Positions 19,119 to 29,418 are shown, numbered from the stretch's first letter. The stretch: DNA of 64,000 bases from Oscillospiraceae bacterium (GCA_012520915.1 JAAYNJ010000010.1:62001-126000); one strand, 5' to 3'. The notes: generated from the letters alone by a model not told the origin. Numbers and translations are program-made.

Positions 19119-20573
19119 ATGATGAAAGAAGTGAATATAAAAAGCATATTTTCGGTTTCTAAGATTAAGGTATTAACTGCATTAATTTTAGCTTTCTTTT
19201 TAATGCTTCTCTTCGGAGAAAATAACCTTCCCCCTGAAATTATTTCCATATCCTCCTCAAAACAGGATAATGAAGGAATAGTCAATATTTTCGTTTCGGC
19301 GGAAAATAAAGGAGATAACAAATACTACGACACCTGGTGTATTGTCTCGGAAGATACCGACATACCCGAAATTTCGGATAGCCGTTGGCAGAAAATGGAA
19401 AAAGGGAACTGCAGCTTTCCGGTAACGGAGGGAACCTACCACGTATTTGTAAAAGACGGTAACGGCAACGTTACACGGGGGGAAAGTCAACAAATTAAGG
19501 TGGATAGAGTAGTTTCCGTAAATCTTCAGAGTGACAAATTGTTTCTTGCGCCGGGTGCTGCAAGACAATTGTCCGCGGAGGTTATTAAGATCGGAGAAAC
19601 GAACTTTCCTCTTGAATGGAAAAGTTCTGATGCAAATGTAGTTGAAGTGTCTCAGGAAGGGAATATAAAAGCTGTTGGTATAGGAACCGCAACAATAACT
19701 GCGAAAACCGCTACAGGGATAGGTGATGAAGTAGATGTGACAGTTACGGATCTGATAATACTTCCCAGCAATGAATATAAAGCGTTTATCCCCGCCTACT
19801 ATTATTCGACGGAAGAAGCAAGACTGATGGATGAAATTTTGTTCAGCAGGGTCAAAGAGGCCGGAGGATACGGAACGCGAGGAGGGGTTTTAGCTGCGGC
19901 AAGGTTTATCACCCTTGAAATGCCTTATATGATTCCTTATTTTTATGAAAACGGGAGAATGAAGCCTCATCCGGGAAGACCGATATGTGACGGCGAAGGC
20001 AGATATTATCATGTAGGATTGTACCTGTCTGAAGAAAAATATAAAGATATAAAAGTAAGTGTTGCCGGACCGGCTTTTTGGGGAGCACCTTTAACAAATT
20101 TTCAAAATGAGGGATTTTTCACAAGAGGAAACAGGTATCCGAACGGTCTCAGCTGTAGCGGATTTGTAAGTTGGGCAATGCTCAACGGCGGTATAGAAAC
20201 AGGTGATATTGGAGCAGGCGATTACCCGCATATAGATTATGAATTTTCCGACATGGGAGTAAGACAAAGGCTTACGAGAGAGTTGATAAGATCGGGTGAG
20301 ATAAAACCCGGAGATCTTATAGGAAAAGACGGACATATTGCGATAATTGTGGGAATAGACGATACTTATATAAGTATTGCGGAATCCTACTTCAGAGGTG
20401 TTCAGACAGTGGTATTCACAATAGACAGCGGAATGCTGGGCTGTGAAGAATACGATTATGTGATTAATTTAGACCATATCTATGACGGAGAGTATAACGG
20501 ACAGGGAGTATATGAGGATGTCTGGTACGACTATTTGAATTTTGATCCTCAAGATTTGTCTGTGAGTTGGTAA
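19119..20573 (+). CDS. Secreted or membrane-anchored cell-wall protein: Ig-like/BIG2 domain + NlpC/P60 domain
   Basis: About 484 residues. A hydrophobic segment at roughly residues 17-35 acts as signal anchor. Next comes an Ig-like beta region, then a clear bacterial Ig-like (BIG2) domain near 130-205 (AVGIGTATITAKTATGIGD). The C-terminal third is NlpC/P60-like: catalytic Cys in the motif NGLSCSGFVSWAM and His in KDGHIAIIVGI, with the typical order and spacing of a peptidoglycan endopeptidase. It probably cleaves wall peptides outside the cell. It starts about ten bases after hisK; several starts (TTG 19110, ATG 19119 or 19122) are possible and none has a well-spaced ribosome-binding site. 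Confidence 0.82.
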   Translation: MMKEVNIKSIFSVSKIKVLTALILAFFLMLLFGENNLPPEIISISSSKQDNEGIVNIFVSAENKGDNKYYDTWCIVSEDTDIPEISDSRWQKMEKGNCSFPVTEGTYHVFVKDGNGNVTRGESQQIKVDRVVSVNLQSDKLFLAPGAARQLSAEVIKIGETNFPLEWKSSDANVVEVSQEGNIKAVGIGTATITAKTATGIGDEVDVTVTDLIILPSNEYKAFIPAYYYSTEEARLMDEILFSRVKEAGGYGTRGGVLAAARFITLEMPYMIPYFYENGRMKPHPGRPICDGEGRYYHVGLYLSEEKYKDIKVSVAGPAFWGAPLTNFQNEGFFTRGNRYPNGLSCSGFVSWAMLNGGIETGDIGAGDYPHIDYEFSDMGVRQRLTRELIRSGEIKPGDLIGKDGHIAIIVGIDDTYISIAESYFRGVQTVVFTIDSGMLGCEEYDYVINLDHIYDGEYNGQGVYEDVWYDYLNFDPQDLSVSW

Positions 20574-20617
20574 TGATTATTCGCCTTTAAATTTATTTGT
20601 TGATTGCTGGAGATAAT

Positions 20618-21253
20618 ATGGACTTTAGTGCATTTCTTACCGACAGATATGACATACTGGCTTTGATAGCCGTACTGATAATTACTGCAATAGGTATCGG
20701 AACATATTTTTTTATGAAGAAGTATCAAACCGATATCAGACCGAAAAAACTTGCGGAAAAAGAGTCTGACAAAAAAGCGCAAGAAGCCTTGAAAACCGAA
20801 TTTAATTCGTATATAAGAAGAAATGAGGGTAAGGCGCTTTACGATTGGAGTACAAAATCGGACGGATATTATCCAAACGGAATTCTTATCGGAAACTTCG
20901 GGGTTTTTGCATCGGTCGGCTGTGATTTGTCAGGGGAACTGTATACGGATGAAAAATCGCCTACAATCACGAAAATCGTTTTAGATGATAAGGATACTTA
21001 TCCCAACCCGTTTCAGGAGTTAAGGAATATAGAGCGTGGTATAATAGATATATTGAGAAATAATAAGATTTACAGAACCCCGGTTTTTACTGCCGTCTTT
21101 TTCAGCAACAAGAACGCGAAAATTAATATTCCCAGGTCGAGTTACTACCTGACACCGAAAACATTAAGAAAAGAGCTCAGAAAGGATCAGTTTGTCGAAG
21201 ATAAGGGCGTCGATATAGACGTCGTGTTCGAAGCCCTTTCGAACGGGAGGTGA
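20618..21253 (+). CDS. Membrane-anchored protein of unknown function, possibly degenerate NERD-like
   Basis: A 211-residue protein with one N-terminal transmembrane helix (about residues 9-30, LALIAVLIITAIGIGTYFF region) and a basic, then globular cytoplasmic domain. The domain order, a strand NGILIGNFGVFASVG, then NPFQELRNIERGIIDIL and TAVFFSNKNAKINI, recalls NERD nuclease-related domains, but the catalytic acidic and Lys residues of NERD are not visible at the expected strand. I therefore treat it as unassigned, NERD-like by shape only. ATG at 20618 follows CTGGAGAT; its stop codon overlaps the following lipoprotein gene. Confidence 0.7.
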   Translation: MDFSAFLTDRYDILALIAVLIITAIGIGTYFFMKKYQTDIRPKKLAEKESDKKAQEALKTEFNSYIRRNEGKALYDWSTKSDGYYPNGILIGNFGVFASVGCDLSGELYTDEKSPTITKIVLDDKDTYPNPFQELRNIERGIIDILRNNKIYRTPVFTAVFFSNKNAKINIPRSSYYLTPKTLRKELRKDQFVEDKGVDIDVVFEALSNGR

Positions 21254-21813
21254 TTTACCTGAAAAAGCTTAGAGTACTGATTGTTATGTTGATGTTGTTT
21301 TTGTTGACAACGGGATGCAAGGCAAAGTATGAGGGAGAAGCCAAGTTCGATTTTAGAAACGCCAACTGGGGTATGAGTAAATCTAAGGTATCAAAGTCGG
21401 AAGAAACGGAATATGTGTTCGGTTCGGACGATATTCTCCTGTATCAGGTTGTGGAGGATGGAGATATTAAAGATATCTATTACTACTTCGAAGACGACAA
21501 GCTCGTATCTGTGGATGTCCTATATAAAATGTCGGATAAAACAACTGCGAAAGTGGTTAATGACATGATAGACAGCTACATGAAAACAAGGGAGAGATTT
21601 ATTGAACTCTACGGTCCTCCCGTAAGCGACGAGTACAAATTCTGGTTGGATCCGGATCCCGACTTTATAAATGACGCGGACATACTGAATATATACTACG
21701 GGAGACTGATGTATAAGCAGGAGTGGGATACGGAGAGGACCTATATTTCCCTGACGTTCAGTTACAAAAACACCCTTGTCGAGTACACTTGCTCGGCAAA
21801 AAGCAATCAATAA
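21250..21813 (+). CDS. Small predicted lipoprotein of unknown function
   Basis: About 185 residues. The N terminus is a lipoprotein signal: KKLRVLIVMLMLFLLTTGC, with lipobox LTTGC. The mature part is hydrophilic with a repeated beta pattern (YYFEDDKLVSVDVLY) seen in small extracytoplasmic proteins, but no family is recognised. The annotated GTG at 21250 lies within the GGGAGG ribosome-binding site at 21245-21250; the in-frame CTG at 21259 is better spaced and would give a textbook signal peptide beginning MKKLRV, so translation may start at CTG. Overlaps the preceding gene by four bases. Confidence 0.75.
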   Translation: MIYLKKLRVLIVMLMLFLLTTGCKAKYEGEAKFDFRNANWGMSKSKVSKSEETEYVFGSDDILLYQVVEDGDIKDIYYYFEDDKLVSVDVLYKMSDKTTAKVVNDMIDSYMKTRERFIELYGPPVSDEYKFWLDPDPDFINDADILNIYYGRLMYKQEWDTERTYISLTFSYKNTLVEYTCSAKSNQ

Positions 21814-21867
21814 AATATATGATTTCAGCGGAAAAAATCGGCTGAAATCATTTTTTAAAGGTGGAAA

Positions 21868-24800
21868 ATGTTAAGAATAGTTTCAGGCAGAGCCTCATCC
21901 GGCAAAAGCGATTTCACGCTAAATGAGTTGAAGTTGCTGTCGGACAGGGGTGGAAAGGGTTTATTGATTGTACCCGAACAGACAACTTTTTCTATGGAGA
22001 AAAAGCTTTTATTGTGTTGCGAAGGTGCATTTAAAGGATCTTTGGAAGTCAGGAGTTTTAAAAGACTTTCGGAAGACTTGATTGAAATCTATGGCGGCGG
22101 TGCAAGAAAACGGCTGAGTGATGCGATGCGGCTGTCGCTTATGCGAAAAGCGGTTATTTCGGTCGATAAAAATCTTAAATTTTTTAAAACAAACTTGAAA
22201 GACAGCGGATTTTATTCATCGATGGCGGAATTGATAGATGAAATGAAAAAATCCGACATATCGCCGGAGAGATTATCGGAAATCTCCAAAGACGCGGAAT
22301 CGGTGATATTGTCGGAAAAAATGCACGACCTGTTTCTCATATATGATAGATACAGTCATTTGCTCTCAGAGGGATACCGAGATGAAAATGATGTAATTTC
22401 CGAGGCTGCATCGAGAGTTTCAAAAGAAAAATATTTTGCCGAAACCGAAGTGTTTCTAGACGGATTCACAGGATTTACCGAACCGGAATATAAACTCATT
22501 GAATTGATTTTAAAACAGGCACCGTCCATGACAGTGACATTGCTGTCTTCGGGTGAAAGGGCGTATCCGGTTTTTTCGCAGGTAGATGAAACAGCAAACC
22601 GACTCAAGGAGATGGCGCATTCACATTCGATTAAGGTGATAGAAAAACGACTTCCCGCCTATACCGACAGAGCGCCCGCCGGATTATTGGCACTGGAAAA
22701 GCTATTGGTTGAGGAGGAAATTCCGGAATCAACAGAAGGTGTCCGCTTAATTGAGGCAAAAGATATCTATGATGAGATTGAATCGGTAGCGTCCGAAATA
22801 CTGGAGCTTGTCAGAATAGGCTACAGATTTTCGGATATAGCTGTTATCGCGAGAGATCTGACGGATTATAAAACGATTATAAGAAGAGTATTCAGAATTT
22901 TTTCAATTCCGTTTTTTGCGGATTGGAAAGAAAATGAGAGTTATTCTCAAATTGCGGTTTTTGTAAAATATATTTTTGCACTATCTATGGACTTTAATTC
23001 TTCCAACCTGATTGCTGTTATAAAGAGCGGTTTATTCGATTTGACGGACGAAGAAATATTCAGATTTGAAAACTACCTTTATGTCTGGGAATTGGACCGC
23101 GAAGGACTTTGCGAGGAATTCACGGGCAATCCTGAAGGATTTACGGAAAGAACCGACAGGCAGTCGGAAATTCTGTTGTCTCAAGTTGAAAAAACGAGAA
23201 AAAAGGTCGTCGAGACGATTTTGCCGTATATCGACAGAATTTCTAAAAGCAGAGGGAATGTTGCTGTAAGAGAAATATATAATCTTTTAAAGGAATGCGG
23301 TGCGTTTAAAAGGTTTTATTCAATCGAAGATGCAAACAATGCCGTCGTTGCACTGGAAGAACTGTATGATGTTTTGTCCGATGATGAGATGCCTCTCTCC
23401 GATATGGCGGATTTGGCGAATACGCTGTTTTCCAAGAGGTTTGTCGGAGAGATCCCCGAGACTCTTGATCAGGTTCAGGTCGGAAGCGCTGACAGGATAA
23501 GAACCGTAAATCCGAAGGCGGTTTTTGTAATCGGAATGAATAAGGATGTTTTTCCAAAGGAAGAGTTCAGCGACGGACTGTTGAATTTTTCCGAAAGGGA
23601 TTACCTTAAGGGAGAGGGAATCGATCTCCCCATGTCGTTTGTCAGGCAAATTGAAATGGAAAGTCTTTATTTCTACAATGCTTTGACAACTGCAAAAGAA
23701 TTGGTCTATCTCTGCTTTCCGCTGAAGAATCATAAGTTCAGCGATTTAAAGAAGAATGATTTACTTGAAAAGATCTGCTCGCAATGCAAAATGGAGGAAC
23801 CTCTATTTACAAAAAGCAACTATCCGAAAGTGTATAACAAAAAATCTGCGGAAAGAGCGTATCTGTCGGATGATATAACAGGTAAAAAGATTAAAGAAAG
23901 CAAAATTTTCGATTTTTGTGACAGGTTTGATGCTGCCACGAAGGAGCCGGTATTTGAGCTCAATGATGACAAACTCCTCGAATATCTGAAGGAAAACATA
24001 AACGAGATAAGCCCTACAGCTGTCGAGAATTTCGGCAATTGTGCGTTTTCGTATTTTCTTGACAACATTCTTAAAATTAAAAAAATCAGGAAAGCGGAAA
24101 TATCCGGACTTGAAGTGGGCAATTACATACACAAAATGCTGGACGAAATTATAAGAGACTATAATTTGGAGTTTCACAATCTGACGGAAACGGAAATTGT
24201 GGACATTGTCGAAAGCTACTCTTTGAACTATGAAAATAGCGTGCTTAAAGAAGCAAGAAAGTCGGCGAGAATGACCTACATCCTTTCAAGGCTTAAAGCG
24301 CAAACAAATGAACTGCTCAATCATCTGAAAGGCGAACGCGTACAATCGAAGTTTTTACCCTGTGACTTTGAGGCCAAAGTGTCAAAGGATTCCGAAATTA
24401 AACCGAAAGAAATGGAAGTAATGGGGAAAAAGGTAAGTATTATAGGAAAGATTGACAGAGTGGATTGTTGCGAGATAGGCGATAATTTTTATGTCAGGGT
24501 AATTGATTATAAAACCGGGAATATCGGTTTTGACCTGGGTCATGTCTACTACGGACTTAGGCTTCAGATGTTGCTATATCTCTTTTCCCTTACTTCTCAA
24601 AGTGAAGGAAGATACTCAGGTTGTGAGCCGGCAGGTGTACTGTATGTTCCGAGCGATCCCAACGTTTCGGAAGAAGATGTAAAAAAACCATCGGACAAGT
24701 ATAAAATGGAAGGTATTGTAATTGATATTCCGGAAGTTATAAGAAGTATGGAAGACCCTCCTGAAGAAAAGTTTTTACCTGCGTATTTAGATAAATCCGG

Positions 24801-25062
24801 AGAACCTAAAGGGAAAATTGTTTCGAGGGAGCTGCTTAAAAAAATTGAAAGGCATACCGAAAGAATAATAACCGAAATGTTCAAATCGATATGGTCGGGC
24901 AAATTGGATGCGGTTCCCGCAATATCTGAAAGTACATATAAAGGGATAGATGCATGTAAGTATTGTGATTATAAGTCGATTTGTCGTCGCGACAGAATAG
25001 AAAAGCAGAGAACAATAGGCACGATTAAAGATTTAAACGAAGCGCTTGGGGAGTTACAGTGA
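21868..25062 (+). CDS. addB: AddB subunit of the AddAB helicase-nuclease
   Basis: Double-strand-break resection enzyme of Firmicutes (RecBCD counterpart). 1064 residues. A Walker-A-like loop GRASSGKS sits at residues 7-14. The C-terminal RecB-type nuclease has Asp-Tyr-Lys in VIDYKTGN near residue 879, and the iron-sulfur staple cysteines are all present: C725 (GNCAFSYF) and C1030, C1033, C1039 (CKYCDYKSIC), the spacing known for AddB. Conserved FxVGMNKDVFP-like segment (FVIGMNKDVFP) near 550. A 54-bp gap with a hairpin separates it from the lipoprotein gene. Start and stop overlap addA by GTGA. Confidence 0.95.
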   Translation: MLRIVSGRASSGKSDFTLNELKLLSDRGGKGLLIVPEQTTFSMEKKLLLCCEGAFKGSLEVRSFKRLSEDLIEIYGGGARKRLSDAMRLSLMRKAVISVDKNLKFFKTNLKDSGFYSSMAELIDEMKKSDISPERLSEISKDAESVILSEKMHDLFLIYDRYSHLLSEGYRDENDVISEAASRVSKEKYFAETEVFLDGFTGFTEPEYKLIELILKQAPSMTVTLLSSGERAYPVFSQVDETANRLKEMAHSHSIKVIEKRLPAYTDRAPAGLLALEKLLVEEEIPESTEGVRLIEAKDIYDEIESVASEILELVRIGYRFSDIAVIARDLTDYKTIIRRVFRIFSIPFFADWKENESYSQIAVFVKYIFALSMDFNSSNLIAVIKSGLFDLTDEEIFRFENYLYVWELDREGLCEEFTGNPEGFTERTDRQSEILLSQVEKTRKKVVETILPYIDRISKSRGNVAVREIYNLLKECGAFKRFYSIEDANNAVVALEELYDVLSDDEMPLSDMADLANTLFSKRFVGEIPETLDQVQVGSADRIRTVNPKAVFVIGMNKDVFPKEEFSDGLLNFSERDYLKGEGIDLPMSFVRQIEMESLYFYNALTTAKELVYLCFPLKNHKFSDLKKNDLLEKICSQCKMEEPLFTKSNYPKVYNKKSAERAYLSDDITGKKIKESKIFDFCDRFDAATKEPVFELNDDKLLEYLKENINEISPTAVENFGNCAFSYFLDNILKIKKIRKAEISGLEVGNYIHKMLDEIIRDYNLEFHNLTETEIVDIVESYSLNYENSVLKEARKSARMTYILSRLKAQTNELLNHLKGERVQSKFLPCDFEAKVSKDSEIKPKEMEVMGKKVSIIGKIDRVDCCEIGDNFYVRVIDYKTGNIGFDLGHVYYGLRLQMLLYLFSLTSQSEGRYSGCEPAGVLYVPSDPNVSEEDVKKPSDKYKMEGIVIDIPEVIRSMEDPPEEKFLPAYLDKSGEPKGKIVSRELLKKIERHTERIITEMFKSIWSGKLDAVPAISESTYKGIDACKYCDYKSICRRDRIEKQRTIGTIKDLNEALGELQ

Positions 25063-28000
25063 TTAATTGGACAGATAATCAAAAAACTGCAATTGAAAGC
25101 AGAGAGAAACAGATTCTCGTAGGGGCTGCCGCCGGTTCGGGTAAAACGGCGGTCTTGGTTGAGAGAGTTTTGAGCATATTGACTGATGAAGAAAATAAGG
25201 TTCCTGCGGAAAGAATAGTGGTAGTTACTTTTACCCGAGCCGCCGCTGCTGAGATGAAGGACAGGCTTGCGGTTCGACTGCTGGAGATAAAAAAACAAAA
25301 GCCTGACAATGTGTGGATTAGAGAACAATACGCCGCATTGCCGAAGCTCAACATGTCCACCGTACACTCGTTTTGTCTGAAATTGTTAGGCGAGTTTTTC
25401 GGATATCTTGAACTTCCGTCAAAATTAAGGGTAATGAGTGATGTGGAAGCTGACGAAATTTTTAACAAAGCACTCGATATCACTCTTGAACAGCTCTACA
25501 GTGAAGAAAGCTATGAGTTTGATAAGTTCAGCGATTTGTTCGGCCGGGCAAAGGACGATGAAACCGCCGTAAAAGTTTTGATCGATTTCCACAGATTTAT
25601 TACTTCATTGCCCGATGCCGAAAAATGGAAGGAAAGTTTTTTAGACGGTCTTACGGACTCCGAAGGAACATTCGTATCCGGAGCTATCCGGATACTTTCC
25701 GACTATGCGAAGTCTGCTGTGGAATACGCCACTGAAACGATACAAGAGGCTAAATCAATATGTCTCAAAGATGAAATCTTAAAGATAAAATCTATTCCCG
25801 CGCTAGATGATGATTTGTCCTTTTTTCAAAAGGTTTTGGAGTTGCTGGAACAGGGAAAGTGGAACGAATGTGTTAAGTATGCAGAAAACTTTAAACATAT
25901 AAGGTTTAATCAAATAAGAGGTAATATCCCTGAACAAAAAGATTATGTTTACGGTTTGCGTGATGGTATCAAAGATGTTGTGAAAGATCTTAAGAGAAAA
26001 TGTTTTATTGCAACGGAGAAAGAGTTTGAGAGTGAGAATGAAATAATTTATGAAACCTCAAAAAGACTGTTCTCCGCTGTGAACCTTCTTGATAAGAATC
26101 TTGCGGAACTCAAGATAAAAAAAAGAGTTTTGAATTATGACGACATTGAGCGTTATACCGTAAAGCTGCTTTCGCTAAACGGTGAGGAGGGGGAAAAAGT
26201 CAGATCTGAAATCGCGTCAAGGTATGATTATATACTGGTAGACGAGTTTCAGGACACCAACCTTTTGCAGGAGAGAATTTTTTCGCTGATATCGGAAGAC
26301 AAGGGCAGTTTTTTTGCAGTGGGTGACGTAAAGCAGAGCATATTCCGATTCAGAAAAGCCGAACCTGATGTTTTTGTGCAAAAACAGAAGGCTGCCCAAA
26401 ATGACGATTCGGGAATCTCAGAGTTTATACCGTTAAGCCACAACTTCAGAAGCGAGAGAAACATCATTGATGTTCTTAACTTGATTTTTAAAAGGATAAT
26501 GAGCGAAAAGATAGGGGGAGTCGATTATAAAAATCAAGAAGAAATGACGTCGTTAAAAGAAGAAGTTTCAAAGGAACCCGGCCTTGAACTGCATTTGATT
26601 GAAAACTCGGAAAATGATAAAGCTGATGAGGTAAATTATGTGGCCGGACTCATAAAATCAATGATTGACAGCGGATATGAAGTTTCGGAGGATGATGTAA
26701 AACGAAAATGCCGGGCCGGAGATTTCTGTATATTGATGAGAAAAAAAGAAAATATGGCCTTATATGAAGAGCAACTTTCCGGATTGGGAATTAAAACCAA
26801 TTCGATAGACCAAAGTTCTTTTGTGGAGTCATCCGAAATTTCCACTATATTGGCTTTGCTGGGTGTAGTGGCAAACCCTACGAACGACATAGATATGTCG
26901 GCAACCATGTTATCCCCTCTCTTCGGGTTCACTCCTGACGATCTTTTAAGACTGAGAATTACTGAAAAAAGAGGCAGTCTTTACAGAGCAATGCTGCGCT
27001 CTAAGGATGCTAAAGTAATCGGCTTTTTGGAGCAACTGAATGAGTGGAGGCAGATAGCCGTCAGGCAACCGCTGGATATTCTCATAGAAGAGATTATGTT
27101 TGAAACTTCTGCCGAAGAGATATTGTCTTCGGGAAGGGATTCCGAAAAGAGAAGCAGGAATCTGAGGCTGCTTTTGAATATGGCTTCGGATATGTCAAAA
27201 AACAATGTTGATTTGAGCGGATTTTTAAGGATGCTGAGAAGCGGCAAAAGAGATTATAAACAAGAGTTTGACAATTCCCGTTCCGAGGATAAACTAACGA
27301 TATCGACAATACACTCCGCCAAGGGTCTTGAGTGGCCTATTGTATTTGTCGTGGAAACAAACGGAAGTATAAATCTTCAGGACAGCTGGAAACTCCCGAT
27401 GCTTTTTGACAGGGAATACGGTATCGGCCTAAAGTATGTAAAAGGAAGATTGGACGGAAGTGATATATCCGTCAATGTAAAAACGCCTCAGTATAAAGCC
27501 CTCTCGTTGAATTCCGAGTTGCAGGCCAAAAGTGAAGAGATGCGACTTCTCTATGTTGCGCTGACGCGGGCAAAACAGAAAATAATCGCCACAGCTGCAT
27601 ACAAGAACAGAAAGGCGCCTGTAAAGAGACCGACCGGATCGGAACATTTAAATCCGACAGCTGTGCAAGATGAGAATAATTTCATGAGTTGGATGCTTAT
27701 GGCAGTCTCAAAAGACAGATCATCGATGTCGGAGGACGAAAGAAAAAGAGAAAACAGCTTATATTCAATAAAATATATTGATAAAATTCCCGAAATTTCG
27801 CCTGAAACTGAAACAGGCGATATAGAAAAAGTGAAAGTCGATAAAGAAGAGTTGTTGAAGATTCTGGAATTCGACTACCCGGCATCCGGTCTCATAGACA
27901 TGAAATCAAAATATACCGTATCGGAATTGACAGAAAAAGAATATGTTTCGGATTTCGTGCGCACGCCGTCCTTTGCTGAAAAAACAGGTGCGACAGCTGC

Positions 28001-28496
28001 CGAAAAAGGCACCGCAATTCACTCGTTCCTGCAACATGCGGATTATTTTAAGGCGAACAGGTCTCTCGAAGATGAGATTAAAAGATTGGTGGATTCGGAA
28101 TTTATCACTTCCCAAACTGCCGAACTGCTTGACAGAGAGAAACTGATAAAATTCTTTGAGAGTGAGATTTTTCCGCTTGTCACCGACAGTGATTCAATAA
28201 GGGAAATCAGACTTACCGATTTTGTTTATGCACATGAATTGAATCCCGACCTGCCGGACGAATTTTCTGACGAAATAGTAGTTGTCGAGGGAAAAGCGGA
28301 TTGTGTTGTTGTAAAAAACAACGGAGTGACACTTATAGACTACAAAACCGACAGAATCTCGGATCCCAAGGTACTTGTAGAAAGATATGCCACTCAACTG
28401 AAATTATATAAACGTGCAGTTGAACGAAAGTTCAATAAACCTGTAGTAAAAATGTATATCTATTCTTTTTATCAGAATGCGGTAATAGAAGCATAG
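25059..28496 (+). CDS. addA: AddA subunit of the AddAB helicase-nuclease
   Basis: UvrD-like helicase and nuclease that unwinds and cuts DNA ends for homologous recombination. 1145 residues: Walker A GAAAGSGKTAVLVERV near 22-37, motif Ia VVTFTRAAAAEMKDR, Walker B ILVDEFQDTN near 390, GDVKQSIFRFRKAEP, TISTIHSAKGLEWPIVF near 750 and LLYVALTRAKQK near 830. The C-terminal RecB nuclease carries LIDYKTDR near 1092-1099. Translation starts at a GTG that overlaps the addB stop, typical of this coupled pair. Confidence 0.96.
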   Translation: MINWTDNQKTAIESREKQILVGAAAGSGKTAVLVERVLSILTDEENKVPAERIVVVTFTRAAAAEMKDRLAVRLLEIKKQKPDNVWIREQYAALPKLNMSTVHSFCLKLLGEFFGYLELPSKLRVMSDVEADEIFNKALDITLEQLYSEESYEFDKFSDLFGRAKDDETAVKVLIDFHRFITSLPDAEKWKESFLDGLTDSEGTFVSGAIRILSDYAKSAVEYATETIQEAKSICLKDEILKIKSIPALDDDLSFFQKVLELLEQGKWNECVKYAENFKHIRFNQIRGNIPEQKDYVYGLRDGIKDVVKDLKRKCFIATEKEFESENEIIYETSKRLFSAVNLLDKNLAELKIKKRVLNYDDIERYTVKLLSLNGEEGEKVRSEIASRYDYILVDEFQDTNLLQERIFSLISEDKGSFFAVGDVKQSIFRFRKAEPDVFVQKQKAAQNDDSGISEFIPLSHNFRSERNIIDVLNLIFKRIMSEKIGGVDYKNQEEMTSLKEEVSKEPGLELHLIENSENDKADEVNYVAGLIKSMIDSGYEVSEDDVKRKCRAGDFCILMRKKENMALYEEQLSGLGIKTNSIDQSSFVESSEISTILALLGVVANPTNDIDMSATMLSPLFGFTPDDLLRLRITEKRGSLYRAMLRSKDAKVIGFLEQLNEWRQIAVRQPLDILIEEIMFETSAEEILSSGRDSEKRSRNLRLLLNMASDMSKNNVDLSGFLRMLRSGKRDYKQEFDNSRSEDKLTISTIHSAKGLEWPIVFVVETNGSINLQDSWKLPMLFDREYGIGLKYVKGRLDGSDISVNVKTPQYKALSLNSELQAKSEEMRLLYVALTRAKQKIIATAAYKNRKAPVKRPTGSEHLNPTAVQDENNFMSWMLMAVSKDRSSMSEDERKRENSLYSIKYIDKIPEISPETETGDIEKVKVDKEELLKILEFDYPASGLIDMKSKYTVSELTEKEYVSDFVRTPSFAEKTGATAAEKGTAIHSFLQHADYFKANRSLEDEIKRLVDSEFITSQTAELLDREKLIKFFESEIFPLVTDSDSIREIRLTDFVYAHELNPDLPDEFSDEIVVVEGKADCVVVKNNGVTLIDYKTDRISDPKVLVERYATQLKLYKRAVERKFNKPVVKMYIYSFYQNAVIEA

Positions 28497-28509
28497 AAAT
28501 GGAGAAAAA

Positions 28510-29394
28510 ATGAATTCGGAAGTAACCCCTGAAGCGACTCCTGTGGAAGTTACGGGAATTATTGAAAAAGTTAAGAATTATCTTGATACAAACGGAACGA
28601 GCCTTTTGTACACGCTGTTTATCTTTTTAGTTGGATTGATAATTATAAAACTGCTTAGCAAACTGATTGATAAAGCTTTTATCAAATCCAAAATAACGCC
28701 TTCACTTCGCACCTTTGTAGTCAGAGCGACTAAGATCATCCTTTTCTTGGTTCTGATTGTAGTAATTGCCGGAAGATTGGGTCTTTCAACAAGCTCCTTT
28801 GTAGCCGTTATCAGTGCCGCAGGTTTGGCAATTTCGCTTTCGCTTCAAGACGGCATGTCTAATATTATCAATGGAATATTCCTGATTGTCTCAAAACCCT
28901 TCAAGCTGGACAGTGTTGTGAATATCGATGGAATTGACGGTGTTGTCGAGGAAATCGGAACAATTTACACAAAACTCAAAACAATTGATAAACAGGTGCT
29001 GATACCGAATTCGGATGTTGCCTCAGCCAAGATTATAGACCTGTCTGCGTATGATTATAGAAGAACGGATATCAGGTTTTTAATAGGATATGAGGAAGAT
29101 ATAGAAAAGGTTCGTGATATAGTATTGACGGTATCAAAGGAGACCGGACTTGTCGTTGAAGATCCCGTTCCGACAGTGGCAGTAATTGGCTTTGGTGAAC
29201 TGGGAATCCAGATGTCAGGGAGGTTTTGGGTTAAGGTGGAAGACTACTGGCCTTTTGTGAATGAAATTTATGAACTGATAAGAAATTCACTCAATGAAAA
29301 CGGAATTTTAATGCCGTACAGTTCGCTCGGTATTGAAAACAAAACGTTTTTAAAAAACAGTATGGGGTTGGATAATATCGTAGATATCAAATAG
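28510..29394 (+). CDS. MscS family small-conductance mechanosensitive channel
   Basis: A 294-residue membrane protein that should release solutes on hypo-osmotic shock. Three N-terminal helices (about residues 28-48, 67-88 and 93-120), the pore-lining helix rich in Gly and Ala (SSFVAVISAAGLAISLSLQDG), and the cytoplasmic beta domain beginning NIINGIFLIVSKPFKLDS are typical MscS features, with IPNSDVASAKI near 165. It follows addA after 13 bases with a GGAG ribosome-binding site and is followed by a terminator, so it probably belongs to the addBA operon. Confidence 0.92.
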   Translation: MNSEVTPEATPVEVTGIIEKVKNYLDTNGTSLLYTLFIFLVGLIIIKLLSKLIDKAFIKSKITPSLRTFVVRATKIILFLVLIVVIAGRLGLSTSSFVAVISAAGLAISLSLQDGMSNIINGIFLIVSKPFKLDSVVNIDGIDGVVEEIGTIYTKLKTIDKQVLIPNSDVASAKIIDLSAYDYRRTDIRFLIGYEEDIEKVRDIVLTVSKETGLVVEDPVPTVAVIGFGELGIQMSGRFWVKVEDYWPFVNEIYELIRNSLNENGILMPYSSLGIENKTFLKNSMGLDNIVDIK

Positions 29395-29418
29395 AAAAAA
29401 TGAGTGCATATTCAAATT

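Noticed and set aside
23320-24177. Several minus-strand frames over 100 codons opposite addB
   Set aside because: They overlap each other and the well-supported AddB frame; no independent evidence.
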